Position numbers and translations under genes: made by a program. From positions 59,050,748-59,114,747 of the forward strand of contig NC_083599.1 in assembly GCF_020882245.1 (NCBI RefSeq): a DNA stretch of 64,000 nucleotides, read 5' to 3'. Shown here piece by piece: positions 63,847-64,000 of the stretch. How positions within the stretch are numbered: the stretch's first letter is position 1; each line of letters opens with the position of its first letter. Origin of the DNA: Rhopalosiphum padi (Eukaryota; Arthropoda; Insecta; Hemiptera; Aphididae). The notes beneath the pieces are model-generated. The model had not been told where the DNA came from, did no database searches, and was given only the letters and a program-made list of their open reading frames with translations.

Positions 63847-64000
63847 TTACCACATTGTTAAACATTCCTTTCTTTCTACGTGGATTGTTGGCATTGATTG
63901 TTGTTTCATCATTGTTATTAAGCTATTTAAAGAAGAGCGCATAGCGACTTCTTTTTTTGTTTCTGTTTTTTCTCTGGACTTTTTTTGTTGATCTGTCTCA
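63847..64000 (-). CDS. probable last coding exon, partial at window edge
   Basis: On the - strand a frame enters from the window edge and stays open for 50 codons to TAA at 63849-63847. It reads ETDQQKKSREKTETKKEVAM, then RSSLNSLITMMKQQSMPTIH and VERKECLTMW. The lysine/glutamate-rich start followed by a less biased tail, and the GC content higher than the AT-rich sequence after it, look like the C-terminus of a real protein. I do not recognise the protein. The exon start lies outside the window. The chance of a random 50-codon frame here is not negligible. Confidence 0.45.
   Translation of the reverse strand, partial: ETDQQKKSREKTETKKEVAMRSSLNSLITMMKQQSMPTIHVERKECLTMW

Noticed and set aside
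1..64000. CRISPR arrays, bacterial operons, rRNA or phage genes
   Set aside because: No repeat-spacer arrays and no prokaryotic gene density; the DNA is intron-bearing eukaryotic sequence.

Overview
This is animal nuclear DNA, very probably from an aphid. It is AT-rich and full of ATT/TAA microsatellites and short CCTA/TAGG-type repeats, and GT-AG introns split its one clear gene. The protein of that gene is an insect Spalt, and the decayed transposons on the right look like MULE and hAT families that are common in aphid genomes. The species call rests on sequence style and remembered family patterns, not on a search.

Left and centre (about 12.4-28.8 kb, + strand): the spalt (sal) gene, a SALL-family C2H2 zinc-finger transcription factor. 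Seven coding exons join in frame with consistent splice phases: 12451-15243, 15986-16291, 19930-20066, 26202-26991, 27615-27760, 27872-28057 and 28466-28819. From the first in-frame ATG (12462) the joined reading frame is 4,701 nt, or 1,566 residues. It carries an N-terminal C2HC finger, the glutamine-rich SALL domain and three C2H2 finger pairs. The exon coding the usual extreme N-terminus (the MSRRKQ-type repressor motif) was not found; it should lie upstream, in or beyond this window.

The first 12.4 kb has no convincing gene. It is rich in microsatellites, has patches dense in CpG, and contains GAGA-type runs; I read it as 5' flank or first intron of sal. From 28.8 to about 32.2 kb lies a likely long 3' UTR with several AATAAA signals and Pumilio-type sites.

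From about 32.3 to 58 kb the character changes to a transposon graveyard. It holds a spliced but broken MULE-like transposase gene, a nested short MULE with a FLYWCH finger and a 10-bp target duplication, and a pogo/Tigger-like MITE. It also holds two hAT transposase relics, a hAT MITE with a perfect 8-bp target duplication, three long inverted-repeat elements, a Ty3/Gypsy integrase scrap and a second MULE relic. Inside this zone, at 43.5-45.0 kb on the - strand, is the best candidate for an undescribed gene: a 156-residue protein with a predicted signal peptide, behind a TATA box and a 5'-UTR intron. A second coding-like block lies at 49.0-49.85 kb. At the right edge (63847-64000, -) an open frame looks like the last coding exon of a neighbouring gene, whose long AT-rich 3' UTR may fill much of 59.9-63.8 kb.
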